64,000 bases of DNA from Roseicyclus marinus (GTDB lineage Bacteria; Pseudomonadota; Alphaproteobacteria; Rhodobacterales; Rhodobacteraceae), in contig NZ_JASJOF010000007.1 in assembly GCF_030163795.1 (NCBI RefSeq), positions 1-64,000 on the forward strand, in the 5' to 3' direction. The position numbers and the translations under genes were made by a program. Shown here piece after piece: positions 9,463 through 19,673 of the stretch (its first letter is position 1; each line of letters opens with the position of its first letter). A model generated the notes under the pieces. The model was not told where the DNA came from, searched no databases, and saw only the letters and a list, made by a program, of their open reading frames with translations.

Positions 9463-9505
9463 GGGATGCGGCGGCCCCGCATTTCGGGGGCCGCCGCGAA
9501 GATCA

Positions 9506-11379
<1,874 letters not shown>

Positions 11380-11535
11380 ACGCGACTTGGTGGTCGGGTG
11401 GTTTTCTTGCGCTGAAAGGCTTCGTGACGAAATTTTTTTGCTGCGACGCGGCGGGATCATCTTGCTTTCGCGGCAAAGTTGTGGTCCCCCATGCCGTCAA
11501 AGCCCCGTGCTAGACCAAAGCCAAGGAGATGTCCC

Positions 11536-12402
11536 TTGACCCTTCGCGCCCGCCCCTACCGCTCCGTCCTGTATATTCCTGGCTCGCGCGACCGTGCGCT
11601 GGAAAAGGCCAAGGAGCTGCCCGCCGATGCGATCATTTTCGACCTCGAGGATGCAGTCGCGGTCGAGGAAAAGGGGAATGCCCGTGCGCTTCTGGCCGAG
11701 CGGCTGGCCGAGGGGGGCTACGGCAACCGGGCGCAGATCGTGCGGATCAATGGCATGGACACGCCATGGGGCGAAGATGACCTGGCCGCGATGATGGAGA
11801 TCGGGCCGGAGGCGGTCTTGTTGCCCAAGGTCGCATCGGCGGCGGATGTGGCGGCGGTTGCGGCAAGGCTCGATGCCCATCCCAAGACTGCGGGCACGCA
11901 GATCTGGGCCATGATGGAGAGCCCTGTGGGTATCCTGAACGCCGCCGAGATCGCCCGCGCGCCGCGCATGGCGGGGTTCGTTATGGGCACGAACGATCTG
12001 GCCAAGGATCTGGGCTGCCGCACGCGGGGCGCGATGCACACGGCGTTGCAGCATTGCCTGTTGGCGGCGCGGGCGGCGGGCATCGTCTGTGTCGACGGGG
12101 TCTACAACGCGTTTCGCGACGAGGAAGGGCTGGCGCGCGAATGCGCGGAGGGGCGCGATTTCGGCTTCGACGGCAAGACGTTGATCCATCCGGCGCAGAT
12201 CGCCATTGCAAATGCCGCCTTTGCCCCGTCGGAGGCCGAGATCGAACTGGCGCGTCGCCAGATCGCCGCTTACGAAGAGGCGCTGGCGCGCGGTGAGGGC
12301 GTCGCGGTTGTCGACGGGCAAATCGTCGAGAATCTCCATGTGGACACGGCACGCGCCACGCTGGCCAAGGCGGGCGCCATCGCCGGGCAGGAGGCTGCGT
12401 GA
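11536..12402 (+). CDS. mcl2: (3S)-malyl-CoA thioesterase (HpcH/HpaI-citrate lyase fold)
   Basis: A 288-residue member of the citrate-lyase beta/malyl-CoA lyase superfamily. RSVLYIPGSRDRALEKA near the start, DAIIFDLEDAV, the Arg in VRINGMDTPWG, MMESPVGILNA with the metal Glu and FVMGTNDLAKDLG are all typical. In Rhodobacter the paralogue next to mch and sdh is Mcl2, which hydrolyses (3S)-malyl-CoA in the ethylmalonyl-CoA pathway; I assign this from length and neighbourhood. A lyase activity (Mcl1-like) is the alternative. The TTG at 11536 is taken as start: AAGGAG lies 7 bases upstream and the product begins TLRARPYRSVLYIPG as in relatives. Confidence 0.85.
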   Translation: MTLRARPYRSVLYIPGSRDRALEKAKELPADAIIFDLEDAVAVEEKGNARALLAERLAEGGYGNRAQIVRINGMDTPWGEDDLAAMMEIGPEAVLLPKVASAADVAAVAARLDAHPKTAGTQIWAMMESPVGILNAAEIARAPRMAGFVMGTNDLAKDLGCRTRGAMHTALQHCLLAARAAGIVCVDGVYNAFRDEEGLARECAEGRDFGFDGKTLIHPAQIAIANAAFAPSEAEIELARRQIAAYEEALARGEGVAVVDGQIVENLHVDTARATLAKAGAIAGQEAA

Positions 12403-12956
12403 TGGGCTATATTCTTCTGATCCTCGGGATCGCGCTGTTCGCGGGGGGGCATTGGGTCAAGAGGCTGGCCCCCGAAAAGCGGGCGGCATGGGGCGACAAG
12501 GGCAAGGGCATCCTGTCGGTCGTGATGCTGGCCGGTGTCGTGCTGATGGTGGTGGGCTACCGGAACGCGGGGTTCGTCAACGTCTGGGTGCCGCCCGCCT
12601 TCATGATACATATCGCGAACCTCTTGGTGCTGATCGGGTTCTGGTTTTTTGCGCTGTCGTCGATCAACGGGACGATGGCGGCGCGGGTGCGGCACAAGCA
12701 GTTGACCGGTGTGAAATCCTGGGCGGTGGCGCATTTGCTGGTGAACGGCGATCTGGCCTCGATCATCCTGTTCGGGGGTATGCTGGCTTGGGCGGTGGTG
12801 TCGGTCATCCTGATCAACAAGGCGCAGCGGACATGGGAACGGCCTGCCAATGTCAGCGTGGCCAAGGATGCCATCGCGTTCGGTGTCGGTGCGGTTCTTT
12901 ATGGCATCGTCGCCGCGATCCACACCTGGCTTGGTTACTATCCCTTCCCGATGTGA
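12402..12956 (+). CDS. NnrU-like integral membrane protein
   Basis: A 184-residue membrane protein with five or so hydrophobic segments. It resembles the NnrU family (GGHWVKRLAPEKRAAWGDKGKGILSVVMLAG, then HIANLLVLIGFWFF and GDLASIILFGGMLAWAV), which is linked in some bacteria to nitric-oxide metabolism but has no proven biochemical role. The ATG overlaps the mcl2 stop (ATGA) and AGGAGG precedes it, so the two are translationally coupled. Its presence between mcl2 and mch suggests a conserved operon rather than a denitrification link. Confidence 0.8.
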   Translation: MGYILLILGIALFAGGHWVKRLAPEKRAAWGDKGKGILSVVMLAGVVLMVVGYRNAGFVNVWVPPAFMIHIANLLVLIGFWFFALSSINGTMAARVRHKQLTGVKSWAVAHLLVNGDLASIILFGGMLAWAVVSVILINKAQRTWERPANVSVAKDAIAFGVGAVLYGIVAAIHTWLGYYPFPM

Positions 12957-12963
12957 GGCTGGA

Positions 12964-13167
12964 ATGAAGATCTATCGCCTGCTGACCGAGGATGACACCT
13001 CGGCCTTTTGCCACAAGGTGTCCGAGGCGTTGTCCAAGGGATGGGAACTGCACGGCAGCCCGGTGATGTCCTTTGACGCCGGGCGCGGCGTGATGCGCTG
13101 CGGTCAGGCGGTGACCAAGGAGATCCAGACCCCGTATAGCCCCGACATGAAGCTGGGGCAGCAATAG
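12964..13167 (+). CDS. DUF1737 small protein
   Basis: A 67-residue soluble protein with the DUF1737 look: KIYRLLTEDDTSAFCHKVSEALSKGWELHGSP, that is, a short strand, a helix and a GW-L-G-P turn. Function unknown. It starts 7 bases after the NnrU-like gene and its stop directly abuts the ATG of mch, so it belongs to the mcl2-mch operon. GAGG precedes the ATG at 12964; a longer in-frame version from 12850 would overlap the previous gene and is rejected. Confidence 0.85.
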   Translation: MKIYRLLTEDDTSAFCHKVSEALSKGWELHGSPVMSFDAGRGVMRCGQAVTKEIQTPYSPDMKLGQQ

Positions 13168-14208
13168 ATGGCGGGAACCAAGACGAATCCCGGCCGGTTT
13201 TTCGAGGATTACCGGCTGGACGAGGTGATCGAGCATGCCGTGCCGCGCACGGTGTCGGGCGGCGAGCGCGCGCTCTACCACGCGCTCTACCCGGCCCGGC
13301 ATGCGCTGTATTCTTCGGATGACTTCGCGCGGTCCTGCGGTCTGACGGCAAGCCCCGTGGATGACATGATCACCTTTCACACGGTCTTCGGCAAATCGGT
13401 GCCTGACGTCTCGCTGAATGCGGTGGCGAACCTTGGCTATGCGGAAGGGCGGTTCCATCGCCCCGTCTGGCCCGGTGACACGCTTCGTGCCTCGTCGCGG
13501 GTGATCGGGCTGAAGCAGAATTCCAATGGCAAGACGGGCGTGGTCTATGTCCGCACCGAAGGGCGCAACCAGCGTGGCGAGACGGTGCTGGACTATGTGC
13601 GCTGGGTCATGGTGCGCAAAGGCGACGAGGCCGCCCCCGCGCCCGAGACCGTGGTGCCGGAGCTGGCCAAGGTCGTGGACCCCGCCACGCTGATCCTGCC
13701 CGAGGGGCTGGATTTCAGCCGCTATGACCTGACGCTGGCGGGCGAGCCGCATCGTCTGGGCGATTACGCGGTGGGCGAGGTGATCGACCATGTCGATGGC
13801 GTGACAATCGAGGAAGCCGAACACATGATGGCCACACGGTTGTGGCAGAACACGTCGAAAACCCATTTCGACGTGACCCCGCGCGCCGACCGGCGGCGGC
13901 TGATCTATGGCGGGCATGTCATGTCGATGGCCCGCGCGCTGAGCTTCAACGGTCTGGCCAATGCGCAGATGATCGTCGCGATCAACGGCGGTAGCCATGC
14001 GAATCCCTGTTTCGCGGGCGATACGCTGCGCGCCTGGTCCGAGGTGCTGGAGACCGCGCCAACGGCAGCCCCCGGCGTCGGTGCGATCCGGCTGCGGTTG
14101 GTGGCCGTCAAGGAAGACGGACGGGCGGGCGAGCTGAAGGATGCGGAGGGCAAATACCTGCCGCATGTGTTGCTCGACCTCGATTACTGGGCGCTGATGC
14201 CTGTGTGA
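13168..14208 (+). CDS. mch: Mesaconyl-CoA hydratase (beta-methylmalyl-CoA dehydratase)
   Basis: A 346-residue double hot-dog (MaoC-like) hydratase. In the ethylmalonyl-CoA pathway it interconverts mesaconyl-C1-CoA and beta-methylmalyl-CoA. Features: N-terminal MaoC-like half with GRFFEDYRLDEVIEHAVPRTVSGGERALYHALY, the segment FARSCGLTASPVDDMITFHTVFGKSVPDVSLNAVANLGYAEGRF given here only by its ends 50-95, and a second half with HFDVTPRADRRRLIYGG. Length, sequence style and position next to mcl2 and sdh match the Rhodobacter Mch. The start ATG follows the DUF1737 stop without gap. Confidence 0.9.
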   Translation: MAGTKTNPGRFFEDYRLDEVIEHAVPRTVSGGERALYHALYPARHALYSSDDFARSCGLTASPVDDMITFHTVFGKSVPDVSLNAVANLGYAEGRFHRPVWPGDTLRASSRVIGLKQNSNGKTGVVYVRTEGRNQRGETVLDYVRWVMVRKGDEAAPAPETVVPELAKVVDPATLILPEGLDFSRYDLTLAGEPHRLGDYAVGEVIDHVDGVTIEEAEHMMATRLWQNTSKTHFDVTPRADRRRLIYGGHVMSMARALSFNGLANAQMIVAINGGSHANPCFAGDTLRAWSEVLETAPTAAPGVGAIRLRLVAVKEDGRAGELKDAEGKYLPHVLLDLDYWALMPV

Positions 14209-14224
14209 TCGCGCGGTGCGGATT

Positions 14225-14257
14225 TTGTGATCACGGATTTGAAAACTGTGATCACAA
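14225..14257 (+). promoter_or_regulatory. Paired TGTGATCAC palindromes upstream of sdhC
   Basis: TGTGATCACG at 14226-14235 and TGTGATCACA at 14247-14256 lie 21 bp apart start to start, in a 33-bp block of the same length as the one before sucC; the spacer again contains TGAAAAC (14240-14246). A weaker copy, TGTGATCGCG, overlaps the mch stop at 14204-14213, 22 bp further up. It lies 138 bases before sdhC. I infer a shared operator with the suc operon. Confidence 0.75.
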
Positions 14258-14315
14258 AGCACCGATCTGCGGCGTTTGGACCCAAGATCAGGCGCGGAAT
14301 CTGCAATCGTTGCAC

Positions 14316-14343
14316 GTGACAGCGTGGCAAAACCCGCTATTCA
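14316..14343 (+). promoter_or_regulatory. Candidate sigma-70 promoter of sdhC
   Basis: GTGACA at 14316-14321 and TATTCA at 14338-14343 are spaced by 16 bases, with sdhC starting 52 bases after. The -35 is a good match, the -10 only moderate. The paired palindromes lie 59-91 bases upstream of the -35. Confidence 0.35.
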
Positions 14344-14394
14344 TCTGGAAAGACAACCGCCAGACCTTTGAGAACAACCGGAAGGGTCCAAGCC

Positions 14395-14778
14395 ATGGCC
14401 GACGTGAACCGGGGAAACCGGCCACTTTCCCCTCATTTGACGATCTACCGTCCGCAGCTGAATTCCATCACCTCGATCTTCGTGCGCATCACCGGCAACG
14501 GGTTGATCGTGGGCGCGATCGCCGTCGTGTGGTGGTTGATGGCCGCGGCCAGCGGCGCCGCCTATTTCGACATGATCGACGGGCTGGTCACGTCTGTCCT
14601 TGGCGACATCGTGATGGCGCTGTCGGTTCTGGCGCTGTGGTATCATGCGCTGGGTGGTGTGCGGCACCTGATCTGGGATACGGGCCGGGCGCTGGACGTG
14701 GAAACCTCGGACAAGTTGGGCTGGGGCATGATCATCGGGTCGGTGGTCTTGACCGCCCTGACCCTGATCGCGATCTGA
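14395..14778 (+). CDS. sdhC: Succinate dehydrogenase cytochrome b556 subunit
   Basis: Membrane anchor of complex II, 127 residues with three transmembrane helices. RPLSPHLTIYRPQLNSITSIFVRITG is the family signature at the N-terminus, and LWYHALGGVRHLIWDTG (about 81-97) contains the axial heme b ligand His. With SdhD it binds heme b and ubiquinone. The start ATG at 14395 (MADVNRGNRPLSP) has GGAAGGG upstream. First gene of sdhC-D-A-lipoprotein-B. Confidence 0.96.
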   Translation: MADVNRGNRPLSPHLTIYRPQLNSITSIFVRITGNGLIVGAIAVVWWLMAAASGAAYFDMIDGLVTSVLGDIVMALSVLALWYHALGGVRHLIWDTGRALDVETSDKLGWGMIIGSVVLTALTLIAI

Positions 14779-14790
14779 GGAGGCGGCACG

Positions 14791-15162
14791 ATGGCATATG
14801 TAACCGACCGCAAACGCGTCGAAGGTCTGGGTTCGGCCAAGACCGGCACGGAACAACACTGGACGATGACCGTCACGTCGGTCGCGCTCCTGATCCTGAC
14901 GCCCTTTTTCCTGTGGATCATCGGTGGCCTTCTGGGACAACCGCACGAGGCGGTCGTGGCCTCGTTGTCGCGGCCGGTTCCGGCGCTGATCGTCGGGGCT
15001 TTCCTTGTCGTCGGGCTTCACCACATGCGTCTGGGCATGCAGGTGCTGATCGAGGATTACACGCGCGGCCTGAGCCGCAAGATCGGCCTGATCGCAACGA
15101 CCATCCTGTGCTACGCGCTGGCCGCGGGCGGGGTCGTGGCGCTGGCGCAGATTGCACTTTGA
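14791..15162 (+). CDS. sdhD: Succinate dehydrogenase hydrophobic membrane anchor subunit
   Basis: Second anchor subunit of complex II, 123 residues with three transmembrane helices. The N-terminus has [20 protein letters not shown], typical of alphaproteobacterial SdhD, and [17 protein letters not shown] (about 72-88) carries the second conserved His (heme ligand) and the quinone-site acidic/aromatic residues DY. GAGG precedes the ATG. It lies 12 bases after sdhC. Confidence 0.95.
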   Translation: MAYVTDRKRVEGLGSAKTGTEQHWTMTVTSVALLILTPFFLWIIGGLLGQPHEAVVASLSRPVPALIVGAFLVVGLHHMRLGMQVLIEDYTRGLSRKIGLIATTILCYALAAGGVVALAQIAL

Positions 15163-15169
15163 GGACGAA

Positions 15170-16990
15170 ATGAAAGACACCGTTTCCCCGAGCTACGATC
15201 TGAATACCCACAGCTACGACGTGGTCGTGGTGGGCGCCGGCGGCGCTGGCCTGCGCGCCACGCTTGGCATGGCTGAACAGGGTCTCAAGACGGCCTGCAT
15301 TTCCAAGGTGTTCCCGACGCGCAGCCACACCGTTGCCGCGCAAGGCGGCATCGCGGCCAGCCTTGGCAACATGGGGCCCGACCATTGGCACTGGCACATG
15401 TACGACACCGTGAAGGGGTCGGACTGGCTGGGCGATACCGACGCGATGGAATACCTCGCCCGTGAAGCGCCCAAGGCGGTTTACGAGCTGGAACATTACG
15501 GCGTCCCGTTCTCGCGCACCGAGGATGGCAAGATTTACCAGCGCCCGTTCGGTGGCCACACCACGCAATTCGGCGAAGGCCCGCCGGTGCAGCGCACCTG
15601 TGCCGCCGCCGACCGGACCGGCCACGCGATCCTGCACACGCTCTATGGCCAGTCGCTCAAGAACAACGCGGAATTCTACATCGAGTATTTCGCGACCGAC
15701 CTTCTGATGAACGACGAAGGGCATTGCGTCGGCGTCGTGGCCTGGAAGCTCGACGATGGCACGATGCATGTGTTCCGCGCCAAGATGGTCGTTTTGGCGA
15801 CCGGTGGCTATGGCCGCGCCTATTTCTCGGCCACCTCGGCCCATACCTGCACCGGCGATGGTGGCGGCATGGTCGCGCGGCAGGGGCTGCCGTTGCAGGA
15901 CATGGAATTCGTGCAGTTCCACCCGACCGGCATCTATGGCGCGGGCTGTCTGATCACCGAAGGTGCGCGCGGCGAAGGCGGCTACCTGACCAATTCCGAG
16001 GGCGAGCGGTTCATGGAACGCTACGCGCCCACCTACAAGGATCTGGCGTCGCGCGACGTGGTTTCGCGCTGCATGACGATGGAAATCCGTGAGGGTCGCG
16101 GCGTGGGCAAGGAGGGGGATCACATCCACCTGCACCTGAACCACCTGCCGCCCGAAACGCTGGCGCTGCGCCTGCCGGGCATTTCCGAAAGCGCCAAGAT
16201 CTTTGCGGGCGTCGACGTGACCAAGGAACCGATCCCGGTTCTGCCCACGGTCCATTACAACATGGGCGGTATCCCCACGAATTACTGGGGCGAGGTGTTG
16301 AACCCGACCGCCAAGGATCCCGATGCCATCGTGCCGGGCCTGATGGCCGTGGGCGAGGCAGGCTGTGCGAGCGTGCATGGCGCGAACCGTCTGGGCTCCA
16401 ACAGCCTGATCGACCTTGTCGTCTTTGGCCGTGCCGCCGCGATCAAGGCGGGGCAGATCGTCGATCCCGACAGCGCGGTGCCGGATGTGCCGAAAGCCTC
16501 GCTCGATTTCGCGATCTCGCGGTTCGACGATATCCGGCATGCCTCGGGCAACACCTCGACCGCCGAACTGCGGCTGGAGATGCAGAAAACGATGCAGGCC
16601 GATGCCGCCGTGTTCCGCACCGACAAGACGCTGGCCGAGGGTGTCGAAAAGATGAAGGGCGTGGCCTCCAAGATGGACGATATCAAGGTGACGGACCGGT
16701 CGATGATCTGGAATTCGGACCTGATGGAAACGCTGGAACTGACCAACCTGATGCCCAATGCGATGGCGACCATCGTATCGGCCGAGGCGCGCAAGGAAAG
16801 CCGGGGGGCCCATGCCCACGAGGATTATCCCGACCGCGACGACGTGGAATGGCGCAAGCATTCGCTGGCGACCGTCGACGGCGCGCAGGTGGACCTGTCC
16901 TATCGCCCGGTGCATCTGAACCCGCTGATGGGCCATAACGAGGGCGGTATCGACCTCGAGCGCATCAAGCCGAAAGCGAGGGTCTATTGA
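15170..16990 (+). CDS. sdhA: Succinate dehydrogenase flavoprotein subunit
   Basis: Catalytic FAD subunit of complex II (606 residues). It oxidises succinate to fumarate. Present are the FAD-binding [20 protein letters not shown] near 20-39, the covalent-flavin His in [14 protein letters not shown] near 45-58, the substrate site segment [21 protein letters not shown] near 251-271, and the capping-domain Arg in [15 protein letters not shown] near 407-421. The ATG at 15170 has GAGG 5 bases upstream and is 7 bases beyond the sdhD stop. Confidence 0.98.
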   Translation: MKDTVSPSYDLNTHSYDVVVVGAGGAGLRATLGMAEQGLKTACISKVFPTRSHTVAAQGGIAASLGNMGPDHWHWHMYDTVKGSDWLGDTDAMEYLAREAPKAVYELEHYGVPFSRTEDGKIYQRPFGGHTTQFGEGPPVQRTCAAADRTGHAILHTLYGQSLKNNAEFYIEYFATDLLMNDEGHCVGVVAWKLDDGTMHVFRAKMVVLATGGYGRAYFSATSAHTCTGDGGGMVARQGLPLQDMEFVQFHPTGIYGAGCLITEGARGEGGYLTNSEGERFMERYAPTYKDLASRDVVSRCMTMEIREGRGVGKEGDHIHLHLNHLPPETLALRLPGISESAKIFAGVDVTKEPIPVLPTVHYNMGGIPTNYWGEVLNPTAKDPDAIVPGLMAVGEAGCASVHGANRLGSNSLIDLVVFGRAAAIKAGQIVDPDSAVPDVPKASLDFAISRFDDIRHASGNTSTAELRLEMQKTMQADAAVFRTDKTLAEGVEKMKGVASKMDDIKVTDRSMIWNSDLMETLELTNLMPNAMATIVSAEARKESRGAHAHEDYPDRDDVEWRKHSLATVDGAQVDLSYRPVHLNPLMGHNEGGIDLERIKPKARVY

Positions 16991-16995
16991 TCCGC

Positions 16996-17268
16996 ATGCT
17001 GGCCGTATCCGCCCTGCTGCCGCTTGTGTTGGCCGCCTGCGGGCCGGTCAGCACCACGCGCGCCTACGAGCAATGCAGCGAGCAGGCGCGGCTTGCAGAA
17101 CGTCCGCGGGGGTCGGTCGGGATCGGGGCCGGAACGGGCGGGGTGTCATCCTCGTTCGATCTGACCGTGACGAGCGACTTCCTGCGCGGGCGTGACCCTT
17201 ACGTTGTCTATGACACCTGTTTTCGCAGACTCACCGGCGCGGGCCCGACGCGGCCCCTGATCCTGTGA
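16996..17268 (+). CDS. Small lipoprotein between sdhA and sdhB
   Basis: A 90-residue protein with a lipoprotein signal: hydrophobic AVSALLPLVLAAC with lipobox LAAC, so the mature N-terminus would be the acylated Cys. The remainder has two more Cys (EQCSEQ, DTCFRR) that could form a disulfide in the periplasm. No known family is recognised. An in-frame TTG at 16987, overlapping the sdhA stop, is an alternative start that would add three residues and would be closer to GCGAGG. Its location inside the sdh operon is shared, as far as I recall, with other Rhodobacteraceae, which suggests a function linked to complex II assembly or simply co-expression. Confidence 0.75.
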   Translation: MLAVSALLPLVLAACGPVSTTRAYEQCSEQARLAERPRGSVGIGAGTGGVSSSFDLTVTSDFLRGRDPYVVYDTCFRRLTGAGPTRPLIL

Positions 17269-17296
17269 CGATCTTCTGACCCGGAGGACATGATCC

Positions 17297-18076
17297 ATGG
17301 TCGAACTGACGCTTCCCAAGAATTCCCGCATCCGCACGGGCAAGACATGGCCCAAACCCGAAGGCGCGACCAATCTGCGCAAGTTTCAGATCTATCGCTG
17401 GAACCCCGATGACGGGGAAAACCCGCGCGTCGACACCTATTGGGTCGACATGGACAGCTGCGGCCCGATGGTTCTGGACGCGCTGATCAAGATCAAGAAC
17501 GAGATCGACCCCACGCTGACCTTCCGCCGGTCCTGCCGCGAGGGGATCTGCGGGTCCTGCGCGATGAACATCGACGGGATCAACACGCTGGCCTGCATCT
17601 ACGGCATGGACGAGATCAAGGGCGACGTGAAGATCTACCCGCTGCCGCATATGCCGGTGATCAAGGACCTGATCCCGGACCTCACGCATTTCTATGCCCA
17701 GCACGCCTCGATCATGCCGTGGCTGGAAACCAAGACCCAGCGGCCCGAAAAGGAATGGCGCCAGTCGATCGAGGATCGCAAAAAGCTCGACGGGCTTTAT
17801 GAATGCGTGATGTGCGCGTCCTGTTCGACGTCCTGCCCCAGCTATTGGTGGAACGGCGACCGCTACCTTGGGCCGGCGGCGCTCCTTCATGCCTATCGCT
17901 GGATCATCGACAGCCGTGACGAGGCGACGGGCGAGCGGTTGGATGATCTGGAAGATCCCTTCAAGCTTTACCGCTGCCACACGATCATGAATTGCGCGAA
18001 GACCTGCCCCAAGGGTCTGAACCCGGCCAAGGCCATCGCGGAAATCAAGAAGATGATGGTGGAACGCCAACTCTGA
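17297..18076 (+). CDS. sdhB: Succinate dehydrogenase iron-sulfur subunit
   Basis: Iron-sulfur subunit of complex II (259 residues). The [2Fe-2S] ligands are in [22 protein letters not shown] near 76-98, the [4Fe-4S] cluster in [17 protein letters not shown] near 172-188, and the [3Fe-4S] ligands in [17 protein letters not shown] near 229-245. It carries electrons from FAD to the quinone site. GGAGG lies before the ATG. It ends the sdh operon; a strong terminator follows 30 bases after the stop. Confidence 0.98.
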   Translation: MVELTLPKNSRIRTGKTWPKPEGATNLRKFQIYRWNPDDGENPRVDTYWVDMDSCGPMVLDALIKIKNEIDPTLTFRRSCREGICGSCAMNIDGINTLACIYGMDEIKGDVKIYPLPHMPVIKDLIPDLTHFYAQHASIMPWLETKTQRPEKEWRQSIEDRKKLDGLYECVMCASCSTSCPSYWWNGDRYLGPAALLHAYRWIIDSRDEATGERLDDLEDPFKLYRCHTIMNCAKTCPKGLNPAKAIAEIKKMMVERQL

Positions 18077-18105
18077 GGTCTTCGGGCCTGTAGCGGACCC
18101 CTTGC

Positions 18106-18135
18106 AAAACCCCGCCCCTGACCGGGCGGGGTTTT
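18106..18135 (+). terminator. Intrinsic terminator of the sdh operon
   Basis: A perfect 12-bp stem AAAACCCCGCCC / GGGCGGGGTTTT with a 6-base loop, ending in TTTT, sits 30 bases past the sdhB stop. This is a classic rho-independent terminator and is nearly symmetrical, so it would work from both sides. Confidence 0.9.
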
Positions 18136-18243
18136 CCGTTGCGCCACCCGCAGAGGGGCCATGCACGAACACGGGATGTAGAGAAGCGCCCGAGCCCCTA
18201 GCTTGGATCCGAGGGAGACAGAAACCGTCACGGAGACATCCCC

Positions 18244-18384
18244 ATGGCCGAGCAGCCGAAAACCCCCGCCCTCGATCCCGACGAAGCCTTGCGTCTCTTG
18301 GACGAGGCTTGGGCCTATTTCACCCCGGGCCCGCGCCCGGCACCACAGGCACATCCCTACGAGGACCTGCCGCTGGCTGCCTGA
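18244..18384 (+). CDS. Small hypothetical protein (46 residues)
   Basis: Short reading frame with ATG at 18244, GGAGA 8 bases upstream, and a TGA at 18382. The product is acidic: MAEQPKTPALDPDEALRLL is followed by DEAWAYFTPGPRPAP and a short tail ending in LPLAA. Codon use is like the neighbours. It follows the sdh terminator, so it has its own promoter or is transcribed with the BNR-repeat gene after it. I believe small proteins with this DPDEALRLLDEAWAYF core occur in related genomes, but cannot check. No function known. Confidence 0.6.
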   Translation: MAEQPKTPALDPDEALRLLDEAWAYFTPGPRPAPQAHPYEDLPLAA

Positions 18385-18453
18385 GCCCCGGAAATCCGCA
18401 TTGGCTGGGGTCCGATCATGCTATCCTCTCCGGGCATCCGGGGAGGGTCGCGC

Positions 18454-19602
18454 ATGTCAGGGATTGTGAATCTGCTGGTCGGCACCACGAAGGGGGCCTT
18501 CATCCTGTCCCGAAAGGCCGAGAATTGGTCGGTCAGTGGCCCGCATTGCGCCGGCTGGTCGATCAACCACATGGCGGCCGATCCCGTGTCCGGCATGATC
18601 TGGGCGGGTGGCGGTGGTGACTGGTGGGGTGCAGGTGTCTGGCGGTCGGGCGATGGCGGCCAGACTTGGGCGCTGGCCAAACTGTCGTCGGGTCAGATGG
18701 ATCACTGGGCAGCCAAGGATCCCGACTTTGCCGCGATGATCGAGTGGCAGGACGTTCCCGCGCCCTTCGGGGACACGCTCCATTCCATCTGGTCGCTGCA
18801 TCACGCACATGGGGTGCTATGGGCCGGGGCCAAGCCCGCCACCCTGCTGCAAAGCCGCGATGGCGGGGCGACATGGACCGCCAACGAGGCGCTGGCCACG
18901 TTTCCGGGGCGCGAGGATTGGAACGGCGGGGCGGCTGGCCTGACGCTGCACACCATCGTCACGGCGCCCGAGGATGCGCGCAAGATCTGGCTGGGAATTT
19001 CGGCGGCGGGCGTCTTCGCTTCCGAAGATGGCGGCGCAAGCTGGGAAAGGCGCAACCGGCTGTCAAATGCCGCCGCCTGCGACGGCCACGATCACCCCGC
19101 GGCCCCGCGCGGGGGCGAAACCGGGCATTGCGTGCACAACATGGTGCGCGCGCCGGGGTCCGACCTGCTCTATCAGCAAAATCACCACGGCGTCTGGCGA
19201 TCGCGCGACGGCGGGCGGCATTGGGATGACATCACCGAAGGCCTGCCCTCCACCTTCGGATTTCCCGTGGCGGTCCATCCGTATGATCCGCTGATGCTGT
19301 GGACCTTGCCTTTGAACGGCGACAGCGCGGGCCGCTATCCGCCGGGCGCAAGCGCCGCGGTCTGGCGGTCGCAGGATGGCGGCGCCACATGGACTGCGCA
19401 GCGCGATGGCCTGCCGCAATCGGCCTGTTTCTTTACCGTGCTGCGGCAGGCGATGACGACCGACGATACCGCTGCAGGCGGCGTGTATTTCGGAACCAAC
19501 ACGGGCTCCGTCTTTGCCAGCGCGGATGCGGGCGAGACATGGAACGAGATCGCCCGCCACTTGCCCACGATCCTGTCCGTCGAGGCGGTGCGGATGACCT
19601 GA
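18454..19602 (+). CDS. BNR/Asp-box repeat beta-propeller protein (exo-sialidase-like, sortilin-like)
   Basis: A 382-residue protein built from Asp-box repeats, recognisable as SGDGGQTW, SRDGGATW, SEDGGASW, SRDGGRHW, SQDGGATW and SADAGETW at intervals of about 45-65 residues, which predicts a six-or-so-bladed propeller. There is no signal peptide: the start MSGIVNLLVGTTKGAFIL is directly the first blade. It resembles the WD40/YVTN/BNR glycosyl-hydrolase-like proteins seen in many bacteria; no catalytic assignment is possible. GGGAGG precedes the ATG at 18454. A cytoplasmic Asp-box propeller of this type is uncommon in description, and its substrate is unknown. Confidence 0.8.
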   Translation: MSGIVNLLVGTTKGAFILSRKAENWSVSGPHCAGWSINHMAADPVSGMIWAGGGGDWWGAGVWRSGDGGQTWALAKLSSGQMDHWAAKDPDFAAMIEWQDVPAPFGDTLHSIWSLHHAHGVLWAGAKPATLLQSRDGGATWTANEALATFPGREDWNGGAAGLTLHTIVTAPEDARKIWLGISAAGVFASEDGGASWERRNRLSNAAACDGHDHPAAPRGGETGHCVHNMVRAPGSDLLYQQNHHGVWRSRDGGRHWDDITEGLPSTFGFPVAVHPYDPLMLWTLPLNGDSAGRYPPGASAAVWRSQDGGATWTAQRDGLPQSACFFTVLRQAMTTDDTAAGGVYFGTNTGSVFASADAGETWNEIARHLPTILSVEAVRMT

Positions 19603-19673
19603 TCCTTGCGCCGGGTTGCGACATGACCGCGGCACGCTAGACTGCTCGATGACCCCGAAAGTGGATTTCAGCC

